This document shows positions 16,743 through 25,390 of a stretch of 64,000 nucleotides of DNA, in pieces; position 1 is the stretch's first letter, and each line of letters begins with the position of its first letter. A model generated the notes under the pieces. The model saw only the letters and a list, made by a program, of their open reading frames with translations, was not told where the DNA came from and did no database searches. The stretch lies in contig JAJPJN010000144.1 of the NCBI GenBank assembly GCA_021324185.1, positions 1 through 64,000 on the forward strand, written 5' to 3'. This stretch comes from Terriglobia bacterium. Lineage in GTDB: Bacteria > Acidobacteriota > Terriglobia > Bryobacterales > Bryobacteraceae. Position numbers and translations under genes: made by a program.

Positions 16743-17669
16743 ATGGAAAAGGCTGGCTTCGATCCGGGCTTAACGCAACAATACGCAGGCAATCTCAAGC
16801 GCGTCATAAATAAACAGGGCGAGTTCAACGTCTACCGCTCGGGCTCAACGTGGCGCGATAGCCACCCGTATCTGTTTCTGGTAAACCTGACGTGGCCGCA
16901 ATTTTTCCTGATCTTACTGGCCGCCTACCTCGCGATCAATACGCTGTTTGCGGGCTTGTATATATGGATCGGCACCGATTCCATCTACAATGCGCAGGCG
17001 CCAACAGCCTGGAGGCGATTCGTCAACATCCTGTTCTTCAGCTCGCACACGTTGACGACGGTTGGCTATGGAAATATGTACCCGCTGGGCATCCGCGCCA
17101 ATATTCTGGCGGCGTTGGAGGCGCTGACCGGCCTTTTGAGTTTCGCGATTGCAACCGGCCTGGTTTTCGGGCGCTTCTCACGGCCATCGGCGCGGATCGG
17201 CTTCAGTGACAGCATGGTGGTGGCGCCTTACAGCGGCGGCCGCAGTTTGCAGTTTCGCGTTGTGAACCGGCGGCCGAATAACCTGATCGACGTGGGAGCG
17301 CGGCTGCTGCTGATGACGGTAGAAGAGATGAACGGACGCCTGGGCAGGCGTTATGCGCCACTCGCTTTAGAACGCCCCGAAATACTGTTTTTTCCGCTGA
17401 CCTGGACGATCGTACATCCGATTGATGAGAGCAGTCCATTTTGGGGCAAGACTTTTGAAGACCTCGAGCGGCTGCAGGCGGAGGTGATGGTTTTACTGAG
17501 GGGCTTCGATGATACATTCGGCCAGACTGTGCATGCGCGCTATTCCTATCGTTACGATGAGATCGTCTGGGGCGCACGGTTTGCGCCCGCGTTTGAGTTT
17601 GACCGAAACGGCAATATGCATGTGGAAGTCAACAAAGTCGGTTTAACTGAGCCGGCTGCCTTACCATAG
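16743..17669 (+). CDS. KirBac-type inward-rectifier potassium channel
   Basis: A 308-residue inner-membrane channel. Order: N-terminal cytoplasmic segment with slide helix (SHPYLFLVNLTWPQFF), first helix (FLILLAAYLAINTLFAGLY), pore helix and selectivity filter TVGYG at residues about 106-110, second helix (ANILAALEALTGLLSFAIATGLVFGRFSRP region), and the C-terminal immunoglobulin-like cytoplasmic domain (LQFRVVNRRPNNLIDV...). Length and layout match KirBac channels, which conduct K+ and set or sense membrane potential. It follows the small membrane protein by 19 bp and precedes the HIT gene by 22 bp. All signature elements are intact. Confidence 0.95.
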   Translation: MEKAGFDPGLTQQYAGNLKRVINKQGEFNVYRSGSTWRDSHPYLFLVNLTWPQFFLILLAAYLAINTLFAGLYIWIGTDSIYNAQAPTAWRRFVNILFFSSHTLTTVGYGNMYPLGIRANILAALEALTGLLSFAIATGLVFGRFSRPSARIGFSDSMVVAPYSGGRSLQFRVVNRRPNNLIDVGARLLLMTVEEMNGRLGRRYAPLALERPEILFFPLTWTIVHPIDESSPFWGKTFEDLERLQAEVMVLLRGFDDTFGQTVHARYSYRYDEIVWGARFAPAFEFDRNGNMHVEVNKVGLTEPAALP

Positions 17670-17691
17670 CCGGAACCTTGACGGAACGCGC

Positions 17692-18132
17692 ATGGAACCG
17701 GACAGTTGCATCTTTTGCGAAATTATTGCGAATGACAGGCCCGCCTACATTGTTTACCAGGACGCAAACTCAGTCGCGTTCCTCGACAGCCATCCTCTTT
17801 TTCCCGGACACGTTCTGTTGTGCCCGCGCGCGCATTATGAGACTTTGCTGGATCTGCCGCCGCACTTGAATGGCCCGATTCTGAGCACAACGCAACTTCT
17901 GGCGCGCGCCGTGGAGGCCGCTGTGGATGCGGAAGGCACGTTTATTGCGGTGAATAATCACGTGAGCCAGACGGTTCCGCATCTGCACATTCATATCGTT
18001 CCGCGCAGGCGGCGGGACGGGCTGAAGGGATTTTTCTGGCCGCGCCAGAACTACAAAGACGATGAGGCAAAGGAAGCGGTCCGGAATGCTATCGAGCGGG
18101 AAATAGGGAAATTGCAGCGGGAAAATCAGTGA
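17692..18132 (+). CDS. HIT family nucleotide hydrolase
   Basis: A 146-residue cytoplasmic protein. It has CIFCEIIAND at the N-terminus (a possible zinc pair with Cys residues), the middle segment FLDSHPLFPGHVLLCPRAH, and the histidine triad VPHLHIHIVPR, the HxHxHxx nucleophile motif. HIT proteins hydrolyse or transfer nucleotides such as AMP-lysine or dinucleoside polyphosphates. The length is typical for the HinT/Fhit group. It is 22 bp downstream of the KirBac gene and convergent with the ABC permease, only 3 bp from its stop. Confidence 0.93.
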   Translation: MEPDSCIFCEIIANDRPAYIVYQDANSVAFLDSHPLFPGHVLLCPRAHYETLLDLPPHLNGPILSTTQLLARAVEAAVDAEGTFIAVNNHVSQTVPHLHIHIVPRRRRDGLKGFFWPRQNYKDDEAKEAVRNAIEREIGKLQRENQ

Positions 18133-18135
18133 GGC

Positions 18136-19776
18136 TTACGAAAGCCCGAGGCCAATCACGGATGAGCCTGCGCCTTTCGTGAGTGAATCAATGAGGCGCT
18201 CGCGCGAATCGACGGCCTTCTCGACGGCTGAATCGATTGCGACGCGGTAAACGATATAGCCGATGATCAGCTCGATTGCGAGCACGGCGAGCATGGCCCA
18301 ACTGAGGTCTGTTGCCCAGCGCGCCAGGAAGGCAAGCCCGACTAGAACGAACATGCCCGCCGCGCAGATCAGCAGCCACAATTGCATCCTGCCGCCCGAC
18401 TGTTTGCGAAACGTTTCGGCGGGGTCCAGCGGGCGCGCCATCAGGACGGAGGTCATGTTGCCGACCGAAAGAAAAAATATTCCGACTACGGCTGCGGCAG
18501 CGACGGCATTCAAGACATTCATGGGCGTGAGTGCGATTCTGACGATGGAGGCGACAATCAGGACGCAAACGGATTGCAGCAGCACAAAGGTGATGGCGGT
18601 CAGGTTCTTTGCGATGAGAACGGAACGGAACGGGATGGGCGAGACGAAATAGATCTGTGTCGCGGCGCGATCGAAGCCGAAGACGTTCAGCAGAAGCGCA
18701 TCGCTGACGATGAGGAAGCCATACAGCGTCGCAACTACAAGGAAGTTATTGCTCAGGAATCCGGCGCCTCCGCGGCGGCTTTCGTTGAGCGCCATGGGAA
18801 TGAAGAACACTACGCTGAACACGCATGCCATGCCGAACATTACGCGGAAGCGGGGCATGCGGAGCAGCGAACGATACTCCTTCTGTAGCAATGCGGCGAG
18901 CGGATCTTTGAAGAGACGGTTCGGAATATCTGCCAGCCCATCAAAGATGGACGCTTTGCGCCCCCGGGCCGGGGCGAGATCATTCGCGGAAGCACCGGCG
19001 CGAAACGCGTCCTCGCGGCGCAGGCCCTTTTCGAACTGGCGGCGCGCCAGCCAATAGCAAAGCCAGGTCCAGCCGGCGAGGATTGCAAGACTGACATACC
19101 AGTTGCTGCTTCCCAAGCTAAGTGCAGAAACTTCGCGCCACGGGGCGCCGGGAGCGTGCGCCGCATCCAACAGATACGGAAGCAATCTATGGCCCAGCTT
19201 TGTGCGCGCGAGGATTTGCGGCACAATGCCGATGGAGACGATGACGATGGTGAAGACCTCCCGGAATTTATTGCGAGCGAAGGCATGGAGGACGGATTCG
19301 CGGATGGCAAGAGAGAGAAAGAGATTGAGCGGGATAAAAAGCAGCAGCGCGAATGCGGCGAGAATTCCCACGTCAGGCCGGCGCAGCAAGCCGGCGAGAG
19401 CGCCTGCGAGCACGAGGATCATCTCCGGGGCGGTTGTGGTGCGCAGCATCACCTCAATCGAAAACAGCGTGGAATCTTTGATGGGATAGGGCAGCAGCCG
19501 GTTCAGTTGCAGCGACCAGCCCCCGCTGAGCGTGAATAACGGGATGAGCTGCCAGAAAACAAAAACGCCGAGCAGACCGGCCGGAAGCCAGCGCTGCAAT
19601 TCGTGTTTTGGCAGAGCCGGGAACAACAGCGCGAACATTACCCCGAGGCCGGCAAACATGCCGTACCAAAGGAGGCCGATGAGGCCCAGGAGGATGGCTC
19701 CGACATTGGTGCGCGGCAGATGATTGCGGGTGAGACGGAATTGCGCCCAGAAGATGGCTGAAATCTGCGGCCACAT
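18136..19776 (-). CDS. ABC-2-type transporter permease
   Basis: A 546-residue multi-span membrane protein with about 12 hydrophobic helices (for example VGAILLGLIGLLWYGMFAGL and TAITFVLLQSVCVLIVASIV). It starts 3 bp after the stop of an ABC ATPase gene and is the third gene of a TolC-ATPase-permease set, so it is the membrane subunit of that exporter. The sequence resembles large ABC-2-like export permeases rather than MacB/FtsX types. Substrate not determinable; lipids, peptides or toxic compounds are possible. Confidence 0.85.
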   Translation of the reverse strand: MWPQISAIFWAQFRLTRNHLPRTNVGAILLGLIGLLWYGMFAGLGVMFALLFPALPKHELQRWLPAGLLGVFVFWQLIPLFTLSGGWSLQLNRLLPYPIKDSTLFSIEVMLRTTTAPEMILVLAGALAGLLRRPDVGILAAFALLLFIPLNLFLSLAIRESVLHAFARNKFREVFTIVIVSIGIVPQILARTKLGHRLLPYLLDAAHAPGAPWREVSALSLGSSNWYVSLAILAGWTWLCYWLARRQFEKGLRREDAFRAGASANDLAPARGRKASIFDGLADIPNRLFKDPLAALLQKEYRSLLRMPRFRVMFGMACVFSVVFFIPMALNESRRGGAGFLSNNFLVVATLYGFLIVSDALLLNVFGFDRAATQIYFVSPIPFRSVLIAKNLTAITFVLLQSVCVLIVASIVRIALTPMNVLNAVAAAAVVGIFFLSVGNMTSVLMARPLDPAETFRKQSGGRMQLWLLICAAGMFVLVGLAFLARWATDLSWAMLAVLAIELIIGYIVYRVAIDSAVEKAVDSRERLIDSLTKGAGSSVIGLGLS

Positions 19777-19779
19777 AGG

Positions 19780-20598
19780 TTACAACCAGTCGAGTTTTTC
19801 CGTGTAGCGTTCCGCGCCGATGACATTGACGAATATGTCTTCGAGCGTGCTTACGCCTTCGGCGGCCTGCTGGCGCAATTCGGCCATGGTGCCCTGAACG
19901 ACGACTTTCCCTTTGTTGATGATGGCGAGATGATCGCAGAGCCGCTCCACCACTTCGAGCACGTGAGAGGTCAGGAAGACGGTTGCGCCATGACGGACCT
20001 GTTCGAGAAGAATGTCTTTCATCAGGCGCGCGCCGACAGCATCCACGCCCTCGAACGGTTCATCCATCAGAAACAGCCGCGGGCGGTGTATGAGGGCAGC
20101 GGCCATGGCAACGCGCTTGCGCATGCCTTTTGAATACTCGCCGATCAGTTTGCGGCTGTTCTCATTGAGCTGAAACAGCTCCAGCAGCTCACGGCCGCGC
20201 TCTTTGGCGAGCGGCTTGGCCAGCCCGTAGAGGCGGCCGACGAACTCCAGATACTCCAAACCATTCAGGTAATCGAAGAGCAGTGAATCGTCCGGGACAA
20301 GGCCGATCTGTTTTCGTACCTCAAACGATTGGTCGGGCAGCGGCAGGCCAAGGACGCGCATGGTTCCGGAGTCGGGTTTCGACAGCCCCATCAGCATCTT
20401 GATCGTGGTTGTTTTGCCGGCGCCGTTAGGCCCCAGGAAGCCAAAGAAACAGCCTTGCGGAACGGTGACGGAAAGGCCATCGACGGCGTGAAAACCGGAA
20501 TAGGTTTTGACGAGATCGTGAATTTCGATCGCGGGCGGAAGCGGTGTGGCCGCTTCATTTAAGGAGGCGATGGATTGGACGGCAGGGGTGATGCTCAT
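19780..20598 (-). CDS. ABC transporter ATP-binding protein
   Basis: A 272-residue ATPase. Walker A GPNGAGKTT is at residues about 56-63, the signature is in the degenerate form YSKGMRKR at about 155, and Walker B with catalytic Glu is LFLMDEP at about 175-181. The YSKGM type of signature is usual for ATPases paired with ABC-2 permeases. The ATG overlaps the TGA of the preceding TolC gene (ATGA), and the permease follows after 3 bp, so all three are translationally coupled. Confidence 0.95.
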   Translation of the reverse strand: MSITPAVQSIASLNEAATPLPPAIEIHDLVKTYSGFHAVDGLSVTVPQGCFFGFLGPNGAGKTTTIKMLMGLSKPDSGTMRVLGLPLPDQSFEVRKQIGLVPDDSLLFDYLNGLEYLEFVGRLYGLAKPLAKERGRELLELFQLNENSRKLIGEYSKGMRKRVAMAAALIHRPRLFLMDEPFEGVDAVGARLMKDILLEQVRHGATVFLTSHVLEVVERLCDHLAIINKGKVVVQGTMAELRQQAAEGVSTLEDIFVNVIGAERYTEKLDWL

Positions 20599-21914
20599 TG
20601 TTTAGTAGAAGAGTGAAGGTCGCGCACGGACGCCAATAACGTACCAGTTTGACGCAAAATGGCGATTTTGGCGCGGGTCACCTCCGTCTCGGCGTCATAC
20701 ATAGTAATCCAGCGATTGCTTTCTTCGAGCCGCGCCTGTTCAACACGGCTGAGGGGCACGCGGCCTTCCCCGTTTTGGGCTAACAACACGGTCAGGTCCT
20801 CGCGTGCAAGATCGAGCTGCATGCGCGCGAGGTCCCGAAGCTTTTCTGCTTTTTCCCATTGTTCGTAGGCGCGCCGCGTCTCACTCAAGATTCGATTGCG
20901 CACCTGGGCCATCTGCACCTGAATCTTTTGCATGTCGGTCAGGGCCTGCGCCATGTATCCCTTGATCGCAGTTCCTACCAGGATAGGCACGGTGACCGAA
21001 GCGCCGATCTGAAAGTTATTGCGCTGGAATTTTTGAAAATACTGCTCATAATTGTATTTCGCAAACAGCGCATATTGGGCGACCAGATCGATTTTAGGCT
21101 GGCGGGCAGCACGATAGCTGCGCAGATCGAGTTGTTTGGCGAGCACGTTCGATTGCATCTCCCGCAGCTCGCGGTTGTTCCGCAGGGCCGAATCGGCCGC
21201 TGCCGTTTCGCTGGGCGGGACCATGAGGGCAGCGATTTCCGAATCGACCGGTTTGACACGATCGGTGGCCGGATATCCTAGTGCGATCGCCAGCATCATT
21301 TCGTAATAGTCGCTGTCCATCTTGCCCGTATCGAGACGGACCTGGGCGGTTTGCAAATTGACGCGGGCGCGGGTCAGTTCTACCGGCAGTTCGGAACCTT
21401 CGGTAACCGACGCATTCATCACATCGACGACTTTTTGCAGGCTGGGGAGTTGGGCGGCGAGTTGCGCATCATCGTGCTCGATATCGCTGGCGGTGAGGAA
21501 GAGATCGGCGGCCTGATAAGCCACCTCTTCGGCTTTGGCTTCGGCTCCGTATTGCGCGCCATGGGCCGTTTCGCGAGCCGCTTTCAAGGTGTAGCTTTGG
21601 GCACGGTTGTAAAGCGACATGTCGGTACGGACCTGAAAGACGCTGGGCGCGTTGCCTTCTATGGAGTTGGGGTAACCGTAGGTGTAGGCGAGACCGCTGC
21701 CTCCGTAGACTTTGGGACGGAACGGATCGAGCGCCACATACACGCCCTCTTGCGCGCGTTGTTGATCAAGACGCGCGAGCGTTACATCCGGATTCTGGCG
21801 AGCGGCGATTTCGAGCGCCTGTTCGAGAGTCAGTGAATGCACTTCCGCGCCGGCAAATCCAGCGGCGATGAAAACGGCAAAAAAGATGAGTCTGGGCAGC
21901 ATGACGATTTTCAT
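20595..21914 (-). CDS. TolC family outer-membrane efflux protein
   Basis: A 439-residue exported protein with a signal peptide (PRLIFFAVFIAAGFAGAEVH) followed by the TolC start LTLEQALEIAARQNPDVTLA. Two long helical halves with heptad character follow, as in OEP repeats (for example KDSDYYEMMLAIALGYP and RAYEQWEKAEKLRDLARMQL-type coiled coil). It probably forms the outer-membrane duct for the adjacent ABC exporter. No HlyD-type adaptor gene is present next to it, which is unusual for a tripartite pump; the adaptor may be elsewhere. It is divergent from the sedolisin gene. Confidence 0.9.
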   Translation of the reverse strand: MKIVMLPRLIFFAVFIAAGFAGAEVHSLTLEQALEIAARQNPDVTLARLDQQRAQEGVYVALDPFRPKVYGGSGLAYTYGYPNSIEGNAPSVFQVRTDMSLYNRAQSYTLKAARETAHGAQYGAEAKAEEVAYQAADLFLTASDIEHDDAQLAAQLPSLQKVVDVMNASVTEGSELPVELTRARVNLQTAQVRLDTGKMDSDYYEMMLAIALGYPATDRVKPVDSEIAALMVPPSETAAADSALRNNRELREMQSNVLAKQLDLRSYRAARQPKIDLVAQYALFAKYNYEQYFQKFQRNNFQIGASVTVPILVGTAIKGYMAQALTDMQKIQVQMAQVRNRILSETRRAYEQWEKAEKLRDLARMQLDLAREDLTVLLAQNGEGRVPLSRVEQARLEESNRWITMYDAETEVTRAKIAILRQTGTLLASVRDLHSSTKQ

Positions 21915-22065
21915 GCTATCGCTAGCGGGGACGTGATCCGGGGGCCTGGAGCGTTCACGTTCGCAGGGAGATTTTTTCTAAACGACGAAGTCACTTGTTT
22001 TCAATAGATAACATAGACAACATGCATGTAACACTTAAGCGCGCCGGGCGCATGCGAGCGGTACC

Positions 22066-22079
22066 CTCCTGCGCAGGAG
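22066..22079 (+). promoter_or_regulatory. Palindrome covering the Shine-Dalgarno of the S53 peptidase
   Basis: ctcctgcgcaggag is a perfect 14-bp palindrome. Its right arm, AGGAG (22075-22079), is the ribosome-binding site, nine bases before ATG 22089; its left arm, CTCCT, is the exact complement. A hairpin with a GCGC loop would hide the Shine-Dalgarno and could limit translation. It may be chance, or an operator. Confidence 0.4.
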
Positions 22080-22088
22080 AGCTTAAAT

Positions 22089-23624
22089 ATGTCTTCCAAA
22101 TCTATTCTGCGCGGCAGTTATCGCAAGCACCCCAAGGGTTCGGTGCTGGCTGGTGCTCCCGCGTCATCGGAAGTAGTAAACATCACTTTGATTCTGCGGC
22201 GGCGCCAGAGCGCGCCCGAGGCAGAATGCATTTCTGAACCTCTGAGTTACAAAGATTTCGCCGAGTTGCATGGCGCGGGCGACGACGACATTCTGGCCGT
22301 CGAAGAGTTCGCATCCCGGCACGGATTTTCGGTGAGCCGGGTGGATCGCGGCGCTCGTTCGATTACCATTAGCGGGCCGCTTTCCGATCTGGCTGCGATT
22401 TTCGAAGCCAAATTGCAGATGCGGCAGGTTGGCGGCCGCACGCTACGCACGCGGGCCGGCCATCTTCGTCTGCCGGAAGAATTGAAAGACCGCGTGGTTG
22501 CGGTTCTGGGATTCGATCAAAGGCCGGCGGCGAGGACCTATCACCGTATGCGGAGTTCGGTTCCAACTTCCTACACGCCTCTCGAGGTTGCGAAGCTGTA
22601 TGCGTTTCCGCAAACGAAGGCGCCGAATCAGACGATTGCACTGATCGAATTGGGCGGCGGCTTCCAGCCGGCGGATCTCGAGAACTACTGGAAACAACTG
22701 GGAATCGCGAACGTGCCGGTGACGGCCGTGTCCGTAGATGGCGCGCAGAACGCGCCGACGGGCGATCCGAACAGCGCCGATGCGGAAGTTGTGTTGGACA
22801 TCGAGGTGGCAGGCGCGGTGGCGCCCGGCGCGCGCATCGCGGTCTACTTCGCTCCGAATACGGATCAAGGATTCCTGGATGCGATCAATGCCGCCATTCA
22901 CGATACGGTTCGCAAACCTTCTGTGATTTCGATCAGTTGGGGCGCGGCCGAGCCGGAATGGACACCGCAGTCCATGAACGCATTCAATGCGGCTTTTCAC
23001 GATGCGGCTCTACTGGGCATCACGGTGTGTGCAGCGGCAGGCGATAACGGCTCGTCGGATGGGGAATCTGACGGCAAGTCGCATGTGGACTTCCCTGCTT
23101 CGAGTCCGTGGGTGCTTGCATGCGGCGGCACGCGGCTGCTGAGCAACAAGGGACAGATCCAATCTGAAACCGTTTGGAATGACGGCACGCAGGGCGGAGC
23201 AACTGGCGGAGGCGTGAGCGCGCATTTCTCAAAGCCTTCTTATCAGAGCAAGGTTCCGGTTCCAAAGCCGGCGGGCACTGCGAACTCAACAGGACGCGGC
23301 GTTCCCGACGTGGCGGGAGTGGCAGATCCGGATACCGGCTACACGATTCTGGTGGACGGGCAGCAGAGCGTCATTGGCGGCACCAGCGCGGTGGCGCCCT
23401 TATGGGCAGGGCTGATTGCTTTGTTTAACGCGCAGCTCGGCAAGAATGCTGGATGGTTTCATCCGACCATTTACGGCACTTTTGCTCAACACAAAACTCT
23501 GCGCGATATTACTTCCGGAACAAACGGAATGTACAAGGCTGGAACCGGCTGGGATCCTTGCACGGGTTTCGGGACACCGAACGGCCAGGCGATGCTGAAC
23601 CTTCTAAAAATTTTCTCGAAGTAG
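22089..23624 (+). CDS. S53 family serine-carboxyl peptidase (sedolisin/kumamolisin-like)
   Basis: A 511-residue proenzyme. Residues 1-165 are the pro-activation domain (LSYKDFAELHGAGDDD). The catalytic domain begins near TSYTPLEVAKLYAFP. The Ser-Glu-Asp catalytic set is complete: Glu233 and Asp237 in EVVLDIE, oxyanion Asp319 in AAAGDNGSSDG, and nucleophile Ser433 in GGTSAVAP. Calcium-site residues are in the C-terminal RDITSGTNG segment. These peptidases work at acid pH. No export signal is visible at the N-terminus (MSSKSILRGSYRKHPKG), which is odd for an enzyme expected outside the cell. The gene is divergent from the TolC gene and convergent with pyrF. Confidence 0.93.
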   Translation: MSSKSILRGSYRKHPKGSVLAGAPASSEVVNITLILRRRQSAPEAECISEPLSYKDFAELHGAGDDDILAVEEFASRHGFSVSRVDRGARSITISGPLSDLAAIFEAKLQMRQVGGRTLRTRAGHLRLPEELKDRVVAVLGFDQRPAARTYHRMRSSVPTSYTPLEVAKLYAFPQTKAPNQTIALIELGGGFQPADLENYWKQLGIANVPVTAVSVDGAQNAPTGDPNSADAEVVLDIEVAGAVAPGARIAVYFAPNTDQGFLDAINAAIHDTVRKPSVISISWGAAEPEWTPQSMNAFNAAFHDAALLGITVCAAAGDNGSSDGESDGKSHVDFPASSPWVLACGGTRLLSNKGQIQSETVWNDGTQGGATGGGVSAHFSKPSYQSKVPVPKPAGTANSTGRGVPDVAGVADPDTGYTILVDGQQSVIGGTSAVAPLWAGLIALFNAQLGKNAGWFHPTIYGTFAQHKTLRDITSGTNGMYKAGTGWDPCTGFGTPNGQAMLNLLKIFSK

Positions 23625-23627
23625 AGG

Positions 23628-24344
23628 TTATGCGGGGACGCGGGACGCCTGGCGCGTTTCGCGTTCCGCCGCGATTTCCGCTAGAATTTGCCGGCAGGCC
23701 GCGGCGGGGTCGGCAGCGCGCGTAATCTGGCGGCCGATGACGAGGTAATCGGCGCCGGCGCGGATCGCTTCAGCGGGAGTCGCCACGCGCTTCTGATCGC
23801 CTAGCGATGCGCCTGCGGAACGAACGCCCGGGATCACCAGCTTTAGATCGGGTCCTGCAATCTGCCGGACCTGCGCCACTTCGAGCGGCGAACAGACAAT
23901 GCCGTCGACGCCCGCTTCCACTGCCTTTCTCACGCGCAGCGCAACCACTTCGGAAAGAGCCGCAGTGATGCCCAGATCGGCCAGGTCATTCTGATCAAAA
24001 CTCGTCAGGACTGTGACCGCAAGAATCTTGACGTTGGAACTGGCTCGTCCTTCGACAGCCGCCTGCATGAGAATCCGGCTGGCATGCACAGTTAAGAACG
24101 TGACCGCGCCGGATTCGCAGATGCGCCGGGTGGCCCGCTTCACGGTCTCCGCGATGTCATAGAGCTTCAGATCGAGAAAGACCTGCTTGCCCAGCCCGCT
24201 GACCTGCTTAACAAAATCCATTCCGGCAGCCGCATACAACTCCATTCCAACCTTGTAGAAATCAGCCGCCGGGCCGATCCGCTCGATCAGTTCCAGCGCA
24301 TCCTTCCGGCTCTCGACATCGAGTGCAACGATAACGGGATTCAG
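23628..24344 (-). CDS. pyrF: Orotidine 5'-phosphate decarboxylase, probable CTG start
   Basis: Catalyses OMP to UMP in pyrimidine synthesis. The catalytic signature DLKLYDIAETV (Lys and Asp) is present, with later IPGVRSAGASLGDQKR and YLVIGRQITRA phosphate-binding strands. The conserved first strand NPVIVALDV lies upstream of any ATG, GTG or TTG in this frame: the next in-frame upstream codons are GGT GAC ACA after a TGA. The only start giving the complete family length (238 residues) is CTG at 24344, which overlaps the selD stop (CTGA) and has GAGGTGA at good spacing. The first internal ATG (24245) would delete the first beta strand and its active-site Asp. Confidence 0.9.
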   Translation of the reverse strand: MNPVIVALDVESRKDALELIERIGPAADFYKVGMELYAAAGMDFVKQVSGLGKQVFLDLKLYDIAETVKRATRRICESGAVTFLTVHASRILMQAAVEGRASSNVKILAVTVLTSFDQNDLADLGITAALSEVVALRVRKAVEAGVDGIVCSPLEVAQVRQIAGPDLKLVIPGVRSAGASLGDQKRVATPAEAIRAGADYLVIGRQITRAADPAAACRQILAEIAAERETRQASRVPA

Positions 24345-25375
24345 TGTGTCACCTCAATGGGTTTTTCGCCGCGTTCTCTGACGCGGCCGATTACGTAGCC
24401 GTCCGGATATCGTGATAACAATTGTTCTGCTTCGGACTCCGCGAGGCTGGCAAGCAGGCCTCCCGAAGTCTGCGGGTCGTATAAGAGCGCTTGAATCTCG
24501 TGGGGAATTTCACCGGCCATGCGAACACAGCTTTCCACAAAATCACGATTGTTATGCAAGCCGCCCGAATAACAGCGCATCTGCGAATACTCAATTGCGC
24601 CGGGCAGAAAGCGCACGGCGCTGGCTGAGATTTCGAGTGTCGCACCACTCGCTAGGGCCATCTCACGCGCATGGCCGAGCAGGCCGAAGCCGGTGACATC
24701 CGTACAAGCATGAACGTCGAGCGAAAGCAAGGCTTCGCAAGCGGCGCGGTTCAGCTTTAGCATCTGCTCGATCGAAGCATCGAGGTCATGCGGTTTCGCC
24801 AAACCCTTTTTCAGCGCAGTAGAGATAACGCCGGTTCCTATGCGCTTGGTAAACACGAGCACGTCACCGGGCTTTGCTCTTGTGTTGGTCCAAATTTTTT
24901 GCGGATGGACGACTCCGGTCACGGCGTAGCCGAACTTGATCTCCTCCTCTGAGATGCTATGGCCTCCTAAGATAACGGCACCGGATTCGTGAATCTTATC
25001 CGCGCCGCCTTTGAGAATGGCTTCGAGTTCGGAAATGTCGCCTTTGCCCGGAAAGACAACGAGCGAGAGTGCCGTAATGGGGCGGCCGCCCATGGCATAC
25101 ACATCGCTCAATGCGTTCGCTGCGGCAATGGCGCCGAACGTGTAAGGATCGTCGACAATGGGCGTGAAGAAATCGACCGTTTGTACGATCGCCAGCGCTT
25201 TTCCGGCCGCTTCCGTGAGGTCATAAACACCCGCGTCGTCGGCTGTGTCGTAGCCCACGAGAACTTTTTCGTTGGTGACGCGAGGAACCGATTGTAGCGC
25301 CCGATCGAGGATTTTCGGGCTGAGCTTGGATGCGCATCCGCCGGCTTTGGTGTTAGCTGTTAGTCGCGTTGCCAT
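24341..25375 (-). CDS. selD: Selenide, water dikinase (selenophosphate synthetase)
   Basis: Makes selenophosphate from selenide and ATP, the selenium donor for selenocysteine and selenouridine. A 344-residue protein, normal length. The active-site loop near the N-terminus (KAGGCASKLSP) has catalytic Cys14 and Lys17 corresponding to Cys17 and Lys20 of the E. coli enzyme, so this is the Cys form, not a selenoprotein itself. Further signatures: VDFFTPIVDDPYTFG, NALSDVYAMGG, GGHSISEEEIKFG, TDVTGFGLLGHA and DPQTSGGLL. It overlaps pyrF by 4 bp and follows the AddA-like gene by 15 bp. The selenoprotein gene is three genes upstream. Confidence 0.96.
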   Translation of the reverse strand: MATRLTANTKAGGCASKLSPKILDRALQSVPRVTNEKVLVGYDTADDAGVYDLTEAAGKALAIVQTVDFFTPIVDDPYTFGAIAAANALSDVYAMGGRPITALSLVVFPGKGDISELEAILKGGADKIHESGAVILGGHSISEEEIKFGYAVTGVVHPQKIWTNTRAKPGDVLVFTKRIGTGVISTALKKGLAKPHDLDASIEQMLKLNRAACEALLSLDVHACTDVTGFGLLGHAREMALASGATLEISASAVRFLPGAIEYSQMRCYSGGLHNNRDFVESCVRMAGEIPHEIQALLYDPQTSGGLLASLAESEAEQLLSRYPDGYVIGRVRERGEKPIEVTH

Positions 25376-25390
25376 TCAAGACCAGTGTAG

